Below, one piece after another: positions 15,907-22,976 of a DNA stretch of 24,945 bases (position 1 is its first letter; each line of letters begins with the position of its first letter). The stretch lies in assembly GCA_016929035.1 (NCBI GenBank), contig JAFGJP010000008.1, positions 1-24,945 on the forward strand, written 5' to 3'. The notes under the pieces are model-generated. The model did not search any database, was not told where the DNA came from, and was given only the letters and a program-made list of their open reading frames with translations. The translations under genes were made by a program, and so were the position numbers. Source of the stretch: Candidatus Auribacterota bacterium. GTDB taxonomy: Bacteria > Auribacterota > JAFGBW01 > JAFGJP01.

Positions 15907-15934
15907 TTTGAAGTGTGAAATTTGAAATGTGAAA
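15907..15934. repeat. Tandem 14-bp direct repeat
   Basis: TTTGAAGTGTGAAA is followed directly by TTTGAAATGTGAAA, which differs at one base. It lies in an AT-rich gap (15828-16064) with no gene. Confidence 0.7.
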
Positions 15935-16064
15935 TTATTGTTTGTTTTTCATTTTATATTCCAAATTTTAAACTTCTCATTTAGTGTTTTTACGCATCTT
16001 TCATCATTTCAGTTAAGACGATATTCGTAATAAAGAGAATTTGATCCAAAGAAAGGAAAAAACT

Positions 16065-16262
16065 GTGTCCGAGTGTTCGAAAGCAAAAAATCTGAAAAAC
16101 TGCAACTGTTCCTATGAACCCTGCAGCCGAAAGGGCATCTGCTGTGAGTGCATATTGTACCACAGAAGAATCGGCGAACTGCCGGCCTGCTATTTCCCGG
16201 ACAGCGTGGAAAAAACTTATGACCGGAGCATCGAGAGATTTATCCAGATGCACAGAAAATAA
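16065..16262 (+). CDS. Small eight-cysteine protein, resembling DUF6485
   Basis: 65 residues from GTG 16065. Cysteines at 4, 13, 15, 20, 26, 27, 29 and 42 suggest one or two bound metal ions. The pattern NCNCSYEPCSRKGICCEC followed by LPACYFP and EKTYDRSIERF is one I associate, from memory, with the small uncharacterised family DUF6485; I could not check this. No signal peptide or membrane segment is present. The start is chosen because AAAGGA lies about seven bases before the GTG; a TTG eight codons earlier (16041) lacks such a site. It stands alone between two AT-rich gaps. Function is unknown. Confidence 0.78.
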   Translation: MSECSKAKNLKNCNCSYEPCSRKGICCECILYHRRIGELPACYFPDSVEKTYDRSIERFIQMHRK

Positions 16263-16481
16263 AAAATCAAAAAGCAAAAATCAAAAATAAGGAACGCTTG
16301 AGCGCAGATGAAAAAATCTGATGCAAGATACATGATGCACGATAATGAGGAAGGATTGCTACGCACAGATAATTAAAAAGTTCACCGCGTAATCACATCA
16401 AAGAACCGTCAATGCTTTGTGGAGGACGGAGATACCACGTGATTCGCTTTCAGAGAAATCGTGGCAAGCACGGATTATCCG
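16263..16481. other. Convergent gap with A-rich tracts and a weak hairpin, no gene
   Basis: The gap begins with A-rich word-like repeats (TCAAAAAGCAAAAATCAAAA). Further on, CCAC-gt-GATT (16435-16444) can pair with AATC-GTGG (16457-16464) around a 12-base loop with a two-base bulge. No T-run follows, so I do not call it a terminator. No coding frame here has a ribosome binding site or recognisable domain. Confidence 0.4.
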
Positions 16482-17453
16482 CTATTTTTTAGGATTCAGA
16501 GTTTCGAATTTTGGATTTTTTTTATTTTTTTCATCGATCAGCTTAAGAAGTCCGTATAAGGTTTCGAGACAGGGGGTGCGTGCTCCGGTCTCCCTGGCTA
16601 TGCGAACGGCATTTCCAAGGATAGCTTCAACTTCCATAGGCCTTTTTGACTCAAAGTCAAGGCACATGCTTGTCTTGTAAGGCTTCATATTTTTTGTGTC
16701 ATCGATATTTTTCTTTATGACAGACAAAGGGAGAGCGTTTCCTGTTTTTTCAGCAATAAGAAGGACCTCTTCCATGATCTTTTCAACAAGGCCTCTTGTC
16801 TCGTGAAGATCCAGGATTTCTCGGGTCGTAGCACCGCCGCAGAGCACAGATATCGGGTTGAAAGGGGCATTCCATACAAGCTTTTGCCACCTGGATTTCC
16901 GGATGTTATCTGTTGTGTCGCAGGGGACGCCGGCTTGACCAAAGAGAAAGCACAGGTCTTGTGTTTTTTTTGATAAGCCTTTCGGGTAAAGGCCGAATTT
17001 CAGGCGGCCATAATCCATGTGATGGATTTTTCCCGGAGATGTACGGCTCACGCAGGTAAAGGCAATGCCGCTGATGATCTCTGCATCAGGGAAAGCGTGA
17101 GCGACAGGCTCTTCTATATCAATGCCGTTTTGAAGAAGGACAACAGAAGATTTTTTTGTGACAAAGCGGCTGATAATATCAGGCACGCTGATTTCAGGGA
17201 GCACTTTAAGAGCAACAAGGATATAGTCGAATTCCTGCAAAGGCTTATCTGAAAAACGGTAGACCTCTTCGGGCTGAAAGGAAAAATCACCCCAGTGGCT
17301 TTTCACAAAGATGCCGCTTGTTTTGACGGAGTCGTAGTCAGACCGACACAGAACCGAAACAGAAGCGCCTGACTGTGAGAGCTTGCCGCCGTAAAGAGAG
17401 CCGACTGCTCCGGTGCCGACAACAAGAACAGAAGGATGAAGGCTTTTTTTCAT
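16482..17453 (-). CDS. panE: 2-dehydropantoate 2-reductase family protein
   Basis: NADPH-dependent ketopantoate reductase fold; PanE makes D-pantoate for coenzyme A synthesis. 323 residues from ATG 17453. The dinucleotide-binding VVGTGAVGSLYGGKL lies at 11-25, a family LLQNGI segment at mid-domain, and the catalytic lysine stretch KSRWQKLVWNAPFNPISVL in the second domain. PKGL-type and PMEVEAILG segments also fit. A longer frame to 17582 exists, but its extra 43 residues look like noise. There is no ribosome binding site before ATG 17453; instead a TATACT lies six bases upstream. The C terminus (NPKFETLNPKK) is encoded by AT-rich repeat-like DNA and may be a recent extension. Paralogues in this family can act on other 2-oxoacids, so the symbol is probable, not certain. 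Confidence 0.85.
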   Translation of the reverse strand: MKKSLHPSVLVVGTGAVGSLYGGKLSQSGASVSVLCRSDYDSVKTSGIFVKSHWGDFSFQPEEVYRFSDKPLQEFDYILVALKVLPEISVPDIISRFVTKKSSVVLLQNGIDIEEPVAHAFPDAEIISGIAFTCVSRTSPGKIHHMDYGRLKFGLYPKGLSKKTQDLCFLFGQAGVPCDTTDNIRKSRWQKLVWNAPFNPISVLCGGATTREILDLHETRGLVEKIMEEVLLIAEKTGNALPLSVIKKNIDDTKNMKPYKTSMCLDFESKRPMEVEAILGNAVRIARETGARTPCLETLYGLLKLIDEKNKKNPKFETLNPKK

Positions 17454-17502
17454 GCAGAAAGTATAACACGGTCTTAAAAAAGAAAGAAGGCTTGCGTAGA
17501 GG

Positions 17503-18963
17503 CTATTTCCTGTTTCTTTTCCACCACACGAAAATCCCTGACAGGAAAATAAGTGCCGGGAATCCGATGACAAGAGCGACAAAAATGATATTCATCTGCT
17601 TTGCCGAAAGTGTCGTATGGACGCTGATGATGTCGCGCGGCGGGATAGCGATAAGATTTTTCTTTTCCGCCATCCAGTTAAAAGCGTTCATGGCGAGGAT
17701 GCCGTTTCCAACGCTTCCGATCTGATAGTTGGTAAAAAAATCAGAATCTCCTATAACAACGATTTTCGAGCCGGTTTCCGGATTTTCTCCTGCGGCCGCT
17801 ACGGTGACCGGGCCCTTGAGGTCTTTCCCTTCGTCAAAAACGAAATTTTCGTTGAGAATATCTGTTTCACCCCATCCGTGCTCTGATGTATAGGCCAGAC
17901 GTGAAACATGAAAGGCGTTATCTTTTGTCTCCTTAAGGATTTCGACAGATCTCGCCAGATAGAAGATAACAGCAGCATTTTCCAGGTTTTTTGTTACATC
18001 GTGCTCTTCAAAGCTGTCGACGTAAAGGTTTGCCGGGCTGACAAGAGGAAGCATTTTTGCCGGATCGACGATAATTGTATTAAAGAGAGCGAACCCGAAT
18101 TTTTCAAGGAGGCTTTCTATTCCTGTCTGAAAATCCTCCTGACCTTTTTTATAGACCGGATCAAGCGCTGCAAAGAGGTTCCCTCCGCCGCGGACATAGT
18201 CTTCCAGAATTAGCAGCTCGTCTTCCGTATATTTCAAAAGCGGGCTGATGATGGCTACCACATCGGCTTCTTCTTTTGAAAGCTTCTCCATGCCAAGCAG
18301 CTTGATGGAGGTCACGTCATAGTTGTCTCTTTCCAATGCCCGCTTGATCTGGCTGAGGCCCTTTTCTGTTTCAGTCGCTATGCTTTTTTCACCGTGGCCT
18401 TCAATGAAAGCGATCTTCAGCTTTTTCTCTTCGATAACCGAGAGTATGGCTGAGGTGATGGCCTGTTCTCCTTTGAACGACTTCAGCTGAGGGTCTCCTC
18501 CGTAGCGCATGGCAGAAAAATCAAACTCGGCGATATCCATATCTGTCAGGTGCTTGATCTTATCCCCTGATTCAATAATGATCCGGTTGGCTGTTTCAAT
18601 GTTGTATTTTTTTGCCATCATCTGTGTGCGCGAGATGTCCAGTTCCGGATCGATCATTTCCACATGAATCTTGCGAGTCATCGTCTTGTATTCTGAAAGA
18701 AGATTCTGTATCTTTGGATAAAGAGGAGAGTTCTGAGAGTAGAGGACAATAAGGGTGATGTCTTTATCCAGGCCCTTGAGGATGTTGTCGGATTTTTCCG
18801 AAAGGCTGAAGATTTTTGTCCGCGTGACGTCATAGCGCCGGTAATGCTTTACGCTGATGAAGTTCAGGGCGACAAGAATTCCCAGAAAGATGATCGTATA
18901 AAGAAAGCTTGTCAGACCGAAAAAAACTTTTTGCTTTTTTACTGTTTTTCCTACCTGGTCCAT
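17503..18963 (-). CDS. Gld-like ABC transporter auxiliary protein (GldG type)
   Basis: 486 residues anchored at both ends: one hydrophobic helix at about 14-34 and one near the C terminus (FVALVIGFPALIFLSGIFVWW). Between them lies a large extracytoplasmic domain of the ABC_transp_aux/GldG type, with KIFSLSEKSDNILKGLDKDI near the N terminus, KIAFIEGHGE, and VRGGGNLFAALDP, all typical of this family. Encoded with an ABC-2 permease (13-base overlap) and an ATPase, it forms a three-gene exporter module. In Bacteroidetes the related GldA/F/G serve gliding; in most other phyla the substrate and role are unknown. Here no other gliding genes are in view. Confidence 0.87.
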   Translation of the reverse strand: MDQVGKTVKKQKVFFGLTSFLYTIIFLGILVALNFISVKHYRRYDVTRTKIFSLSEKSDNILKGLDKDITLIVLYSQNSPLYPKIQNLLSEYKTMTRKIHVEMIDPELDISRTQMMAKKYNIETANRIIIESGDKIKHLTDMDIAEFDFSAMRYGGDPQLKSFKGEQAITSAILSVIEEKKLKIAFIEGHGEKSIATETEKGLSQIKRALERDNYDVTSIKLLGMEKLSKEEADVVAIISPLLKYTEDELLILEDYVRGGGNLFAALDPVYKKGQEDFQTGIESLLEKFGFALFNTIIVDPAKMLPLVSPANLYVDSFEEHDVTKNLENAAVIFYLARSVEILKETKDNAFHVSRLAYTSEHGWGETDILNENFVFDEGKDLKGPVTVAAAGENPETGSKIVVIGDSDFFTNYQIGSVGNGILAMNAFNWMAEKKNLIAIPPRDIISVHTTLSAKQMNIIFVALVIGFPALIFLSGIFVWWKRNRK

Positions 18964-19694
18964 CTTCGTGACTCCAGTGAGCGGATGCTGAGAAAGAGAA
19001 AAAATAATATAAAAGACAAGAAGTAAACAATATGTCTCGTATCGATAATGCCGATTTTGAAAAGGTCAAGATGCCGGATAAAATTGAGATACTGGAGAAC
19101 AAAACGCATGATCCCCGGAGGTAAAAGGGTTTCGATGGCAGAGACCAGGAAAAGCCCCAGTATGATTCCAAAGCTGACCATGGCTGATATGATCTGATTT
19201 TCTGAAAGAGTCGAAGAAAAAAGGCCTATGGCGATGAACATGGCCCCAACAAGGAGAACGCCCAGGAAAGCAGAAAGAATTGGGCCTATATCAGGCGGCT
19301 GAAAAAGAAAGAGAATGCCAACGTAGATAAAAGTCGGGATCCAGAGAAAGAAATAAAAGAAAAAAGCTCCAAAGAATTTTCCTGTGATCAGCTGAAAGTC
19401 GTTCAAAGGAAATGTTAAAAGGAGCTCCAGGGTCCCTTCTCGTCTTTCTTCTGAAATAAGCCTCATGGTCAGGACAGGAACGAGAATGAATAACGTGATC
19501 CAGAAAAATATGTCGCCAAAAATATACTGCATGATAGACCCTTCGACCTGGACTTCCGGCCGGTTGGCCGCGTTGAGGAGAAAATAGAAAAGAAGCCCGT
19601 TGATAATATAAAAAACAGCGGCAAGGACATAGGCTACAGGAGTGTAAAAATACAGAGAAAACTCTTTTTTGGCTATTGTCCAGGTCGTTTTCAT
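18951..19694 (-). CDS. ABC-2 type transporter permease (GldF-like)
   Basis: 247 residues with about six membrane helices. The N-terminal KKEFSLYFYTPVAYVLAAVF and the cytoplasmic loop SEERREGTLELLLTFPLNDFQLITGKF are hallmarks of the GldF/NosY-type ABC-2 permeases. The start ATG at 19694 overlaps the ATPase stop as ATGA, and the end overlaps the auxiliary gene by 13 bases, so the three proteins are made together. The substrate cannot be read from the sequence. Confidence 0.9.
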   Translation of the reverse strand: MKTTWTIAKKEFSLYFYTPVAYVLAAVFYIINGLLFYFLLNAANRPEVQVEGSIMQYIFGDIFFWITLFILVPVLTMRLISEERREGTLELLLTFPLNDFQLITGKFFGAFFFYFFLWIPTFIYVGILFLFQPPDIGPILSAFLGVLLVGAMFIAIGLFSSTLSENQIISAMVSFGIILGLFLVSAIETLLPPGIMRFVLQYLNFIRHLDLFKIGIIDTRHIVYFLSFILFFLFLSIRSLESRRWTR

Positions 19695-20617
19695 TCTTTT
19701 TGCGTAAGCTCCAGAAAAATGGATTCCAGGGTGACTTTATCTTTTTTCATCTCAAGAAGAGTCGTCTTGGACGAAACGGCCGCATGAAAAATACGCTCAC
19801 GAACACGCTCCTCGCTTGGAGAGAGCGTTTCCACAATGACAGAGCCGACCGATGTCTCGATGATGCCGGTAACGCCTTCGATGGTTCGGCAGGCTTTGAT
19901 AAACTCCTCCTTTTCTCCTTTGAATTCAAGAGTGATGCGGACAGCTCCTGCAGAAGGCGATGTGAGTTCATCCATGCCGGACTGCTTGACGATACGTCCC
20001 TGATGAATGATGATGACCTTTTCACAGACCGCCTCGACTTCCGTGAGAATATGGGTCGAAATAATGATTGTCCGGTCCTTGCGCAGCTCCTTTATCAAGT
20101 TCCTCACCTGGACGACCTGACTGGGGTCGAGGCCAACGGTCGGCTCATCAAAGATGAGGATCTCGGGGTTGCTGATGAGAGCCTGGGCAAGGCCGACTCT
20201 TTGACGGTATCCCTTGGAGAGTTTTCCAATGATCCTTTTGCGGACATTCTGAAGCTGACATTTTTGTACGGATTCTTCAAGGGATGAAACGATCTTTTTT
20301 TTTGGAATGCCTTTAAGGGCCGCGCAATAAAGAAGAAACTCGTCAACGCTCATATTGCTGTAAAGAGGGGTGTCCTCAGGGAGGTAGCCGATGAGACTTT
20401 TGCTTTCTTCGGAATGGGGAAAAAGGCTTTTCCCTTTTATAAAGACTTCTCCGCCGTCAGGGCTCAGGAAAGACGTCAGGATCCTCATGGCTGTCGTCTT
20501 ACCGGCCCCGTTCGGGCCGAGGAGGCCGACCACTTCTCCTTTTTCGATCTGAAAGGATACAGAATCAAGAGCCTGGATCCGTCCGAAGCTCTTGCTGACA
20601 TCTTTAACCCGTATCAT
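19691..20617 (-). CDS. ABC transporter ATP-binding protein (GldA/CcmA-like)
   Basis: 308 residues from ATG 20617 (MIRVKDVSKSFGRIQALDSV). Walker A is GPNGAGKTT at 34-42, the Q-loop region is IGYLPEDTPLY, the signature is LSKGYRQRVGLAQAL at 133-147, Walker B is ILIFDEPTVGLDP, and the H-loop is ISTHIL. The C-terminal 80 residues form the extra domain seen in GldA-type ATPases. A longer frame to 20677 runs through the predicted promoter and is not used. AAGGG lies nine bases before the chosen ATG. It is the first gene of the exporter module. Confidence 0.95.
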   Translation of the reverse strand: MIRVKDVSKSFGRIQALDSVSFQIEKGEVVGLLGPNGAGKTTAMRILTSFLSPDGGEVFIKGKSLFPHSEESKSLIGYLPEDTPLYSNMSVDEFLLYCAALKGIPKKKIVSSLEESVQKCQLQNVRKRIIGKLSKGYRQRVGLAQALISNPEILIFDEPTVGLDPSQVVQVRNLIKELRKDRTIIISTHILTEVEAVCEKVIIIHQGRIVKQSGMDELTSPSAGAVRITLEFKGEKEEFIKACRTIEGVTGIIETSVGSVIVETLSPSEERVRERIFHAAVSSKTTLLEMKKDKVTLESIFLELTQKE

Positions 20618-20648
20618 AGTTATCGCCCTTAATGTGTTGAAAGGGGTT

Positions 20649-20677
20649 ATTTTAGAAGTACCGAATAAAAAAATCAA
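20649..20677 (-). promoter_or_regulatory. Probable promoter of the ABC exporter module
   Basis: Minus strand: TTGATT (20677-20672), a 17-base spacer, then TAAAAT (20654-20649). Transcription would start around 20642, about 25 bases before the ATPase start codon. Confidence 0.45.
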
Positions 20678-20730
20678 ATACTTTTTCTTTATTTAACGTC
20701 ATAGTGTTTTCTGACAAAAAAGATTTTTTG

Positions 20731-20760
20731 TTGTTTGTAGGCAAGGAAATTCTATATAAT
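20731..20760 (+). promoter_or_regulatory. Probable sigma-70-type promoter of pncC-thpR-recA
   Basis: TTGTTT (20731-20736), an 18-base spacer, and a perfect TATAAT (20755-20760). The predicted start near 20767 gives a leader of about 25 bases. No LexA-like operator was recognised near it. Confidence 0.55.
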
Positions 20761-20791
20761 ACTCTCTTATTCTTGATAACAGTCTACCGGC

Positions 20792-21352
20792 ATGAAACAG
20801 GAACACATTTACAACAGAAACAAGACGCGGAGCTTTCTCAAAAAGCTCAACGAAAAGAAGAGCCTTAAGAAAATTTTTTTTTATCTCAAAAAAAGGCACT
20901 GGGCTCTGTCCTGTGCTGAATCCTGTACAGGAGGACTGCTGTCTTTTATAATAACGTCAAAGCCCGGCGCATCGGATATTTTTCAAGGGGGCGTTGTGGC
21001 TTACAGCAATGAAATCAAGGAATCTTTTCTTGGTGTCAGCAAAGAAACGCTGAGGCGTTTTGGTGCTGTCAGCGGCGATGCTGTCGAGGAGATGGCCTTG
21101 GGGGCTCTCAGGATGTTTCGCTCTGATGTCAGCGTTTCGATAAGCGGTATCGCAGGGCCCTCGGGAGCGAGCCGGGAAAAGCCTTTAGGACTTATCTGGA
21201 TAGCCGTATGCATCGGGAGCTCTGCAGAGAGGTTCTCTTTTCATTTTGGCGGGAACAGAAAGAGGATAAGGCACATGGCCGCAAGAGCAGCGCTTTATCT
21301 TACTGCGGAGAAGCTGGGATCGCTTGTGCGGAAAAATACAGGAACGGCATGA
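20792..21352 (+). CDS. pncC: Nicotinamide-nucleotide amidase (CinA C-terminal domain protein)
   Basis: Deamidates nicotinamide mononucleotide to nicotinate mononucleotide, returning NMN (made for example by NAD-dependent DNA ligase) to NAD synthesis. 186 residues. CAESCTGGLLS (41-51) carries the catalytic serine and SGIAGPSGASREKPLGLIWIA the second conserved block. It is the stand-alone CinA C-terminal domain with no N-terminal MoCF-like domain. A basic N-terminal extension of about 25 residues is unusual, and no clear ribosome binding site precedes ATG 20792, so the true start is less certain. It overlaps thpR as ATGA and lies two genes before recA; cinA-recA linkage is common in bacteria. 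Confidence 0.9.
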   Translation: MKQEHIYNRNKTRSFLKKLNEKKSLKKIFFYLKKRHWALSCAESCTGGLLSFIITSKPGASDIFQGGVVAYSNEIKESFLGVSKETLRRFGAVSGDAVEEMALGALRMFRSDVSVSISGIAGPSGASREKPLGLIWIAVCIGSSAERFSFHFGGNRKRIRHMAARAALYLTAEKLGSLVRKNTGTA

Positions 21353-21921
21353 TAAAAAGAACATTTTTTGCTTTTCCCCTGACGCGGGAATTCGTTACAT
21401 ATTATGAAAAAGCCGTTTATCCTTTTCTGTCGTTAAAGGAACTGAGACCTGTAAAGCCTGAGAACGGTCATATAACTTTGAAATTCCTCGGCCCGACACA
21501 GGAAGAGATCATCCCGGATATTTTAAAAAAGGCAGAGGAAAGGCTGAAAGGAGAGGTGTCTTTTTCAACCCGCCTGAAAGGTTTTGGTGTTTTTCCCAAT
21601 AAGAAGAGAGCCCGCGTCCTCTGGCTTGGATTTGATGACAGTGAAGGGAAAATGAGAAAGATTGCCGGAGAGGTCGATAAGGCGCTGGAACGCTTTGGAT
21701 ACAAGAGGGAATTACGTCTTTTTCAGCCGCACATGACGATTGCGCGGGTCAAAAAAACCTTGACGCCTGAATCCTGTGAAAGAATACAAAAAAAAATTGA
21801 AGAAAAAATGTATGTTGAAAAGATAAAAATAGATATGATAACATTTTTCGAAAGCGTTTTAACCCCTCAGGGGCCGAACTATAACACGCTCTATCGCATC
21901 CCTTTAGAATTAATGTCATAA
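21349..21921 (+). CDS. thpR: RNA 2',3'-cyclic phosphodiesterase (2H family)
   Basis: 2H-phosphoesterase that opens 2',3'-cyclic phosphate ends of RNA; formerly called 2'-5' RNA ligase LigT. 190 residues from ATG 21349. Both catalytic HxTx motifs are present: HITL at 41-44 and HMTI at 128-131. The N-terminal KRTFFAFPL and the C-terminal ITFFESVLTPQGPNYNTLYRI are typical. The start overlaps the pncC stop as ATGA; an upstream extension to 21208 would lie inside pncC and is not credible. recA follows 28 bases later. This arrangement is frequent in several uncultured diderm groups, as I recall. Confidence 0.94.
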   Translation: MIKRTFFAFPLTREFVTYYEKAVYPFLSLKELRPVKPENGHITLKFLGPTQEEIIPDILKKAEERLKGEVSFSTRLKGFGVFPNKKRARVLWLGFDDSEGKMRKIAGEVDKALERFGYKRELRLFQPHMTIARVKKTLTPESCERIQKKIEEKMYVEKIKIDMITFFESVLTPQGPNYNTLYRIPLELMS

Positions 21922-21949
21922 GTGTATCAATAACAGGAGGTTAACTACT

Positions 21950-22975
21950 ATGGCTGAAAGTAAAAATTCAATAGAAAAGGGAACAAAAGAAAAAGCCATG
22001 AAATCGACTGTTGCTCAGATAGAGAAGCAGTTCGGTGAGGGCACGATCATGAAGATGGGAGAAGGCGTCAAGATTCACGTGGCGACAATATCCACTGGTT
22101 CTCTTTCTCTGGATATCGCAACAGGCATCGGGGGGATTCCGCGCGGACGGATCATTGAGATCTTCGGCCCGGAATCATCAGGGAAAACGACCCTTGCTCT
22201 TCAGATCGTTGCCAACGCCCAGAAAGCCGGAGGGATCGCCGCTTACATCGACGCGGAAAATGCTCTTGATCCGACTTATGCCAGAAAGATAGGCGTCAGT
22301 ATCGAGGAAATCCTTGTCTCGCAGCCAGACTCGGGTGAAGACGCGCTGACGATTGCTGAAATGCTTGTGAAAAGCAATGCGATCGATGTCATCGTGATTG
22401 ATTCTGTTGCCGCTCTTGTTCCCCGCGCCGAGTTGGAGGGGGATATGGGAGACAAGCACGTAGGGCTTCAGGCGCGCCTGATGTCGCAGGCTCTTCGGAA
22501 GCTGACCTCAAGCATCAACAAGTCCAGGACGTCGTGTGTTTTCATCAACCAGATACGAGAAAAAATAGGCGTCATGTTCGGAAATCCGGAAACAACGCCC
22601 GGCGGAAGAGCTCTGAAATTTTACGCGTCCATGAGACTCAACATCAGGCGCATCAGCACGATTAAAACCAGCAGCGACGAGGTCATCGGCAACCGGACGC
22701 TTGTCAAAGTCGTAAAGAACAAGCTGGCGGCTCCTTTTAAGAGCGCGGAGTTTGACATCATTTACAATGAAGGGATCTCCCGCGAGGGGGATGTTCTTGA
22801 TCTGGCTGTCAAAAACAGTCTTGTTGAAAAAAAAGGATCGTGGTTTTCCATCGGTGAGGAACGGATCGCCCAGGGGAGGAGCGGCGCTGTCAGTGAATTG
22901 AAAACAAATAAAAAGCTCTTTGAGAAACTTGTTCGCGATATAAGAAAGATACACTTTTCAAGCAAGGAGGAATAG
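21950..22975 (+). CDS. recA: Recombinase RecA
   Basis: ATP-dependent strand exchange protein for homologous recombination and SOS induction. 341 residues. The N-terminal helix TVAQIEKQFGEGTIMKMG, Walker A GPESSGKTT (73-81), the AAYIDAENALDP segment, Walker B VIVIDSVAALVP, L1 loop EGDMGDKHVGLQARLMSQALRK (in family order), INQIREKIGVMFGNPETTPGGRALKFYAS (L2 region) are all intact. AGGAGGT lies eight bases before ATG 21950. No intein or insertion. The C-terminal tail is short and less acidic than in enterobacteria. It runs into the protease gene with one base between them. Confidence 0.99.
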   Translation: MAESKNSIEKGTKEKAMKSTVAQIEKQFGEGTIMKMGEGVKIHVATISTGSLSLDIATGIGGIPRGRIIEIFGPESSGKTTLALQIVANAQKAGGIAAYIDAENALDPTYARKIGVSIEEILVSQPDSGEDALTIAEMLVKSNAIDVIVIDSVAALVPRAELEGDMGDKHVGLQARLMSQALRKLTSSINKSRTSCVFINQIREKIGVMFGNPETTPGGRALKFYASMRLNIRRISTIKTSSDEVIGNRTLVKVVKNKLAAPFKSAEFDIIYNEGISREGDVLDLAVKNSLVEKKGSWFSIGEERIAQGRSGAVSELKTNKKLFEKLVRDIRKIHFSSKEE

Positions 22976-22976
22976 A

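Noticed and set aside
16417..16680. Plus-strand frame of 87 codons at the 3' end of panE
   Set aside because: It is mostly antisense to panE and starts in repeat-like DNA, with no domain or ribosome binding site.
20700..21949. LexA/SOS operator controlling recA
   Set aside because: No CTGT-N8-ACAG or GAAC-N4-GTTC type site was found in front of pncC or recA; other lineages use different operators, so absence of control is not proven.
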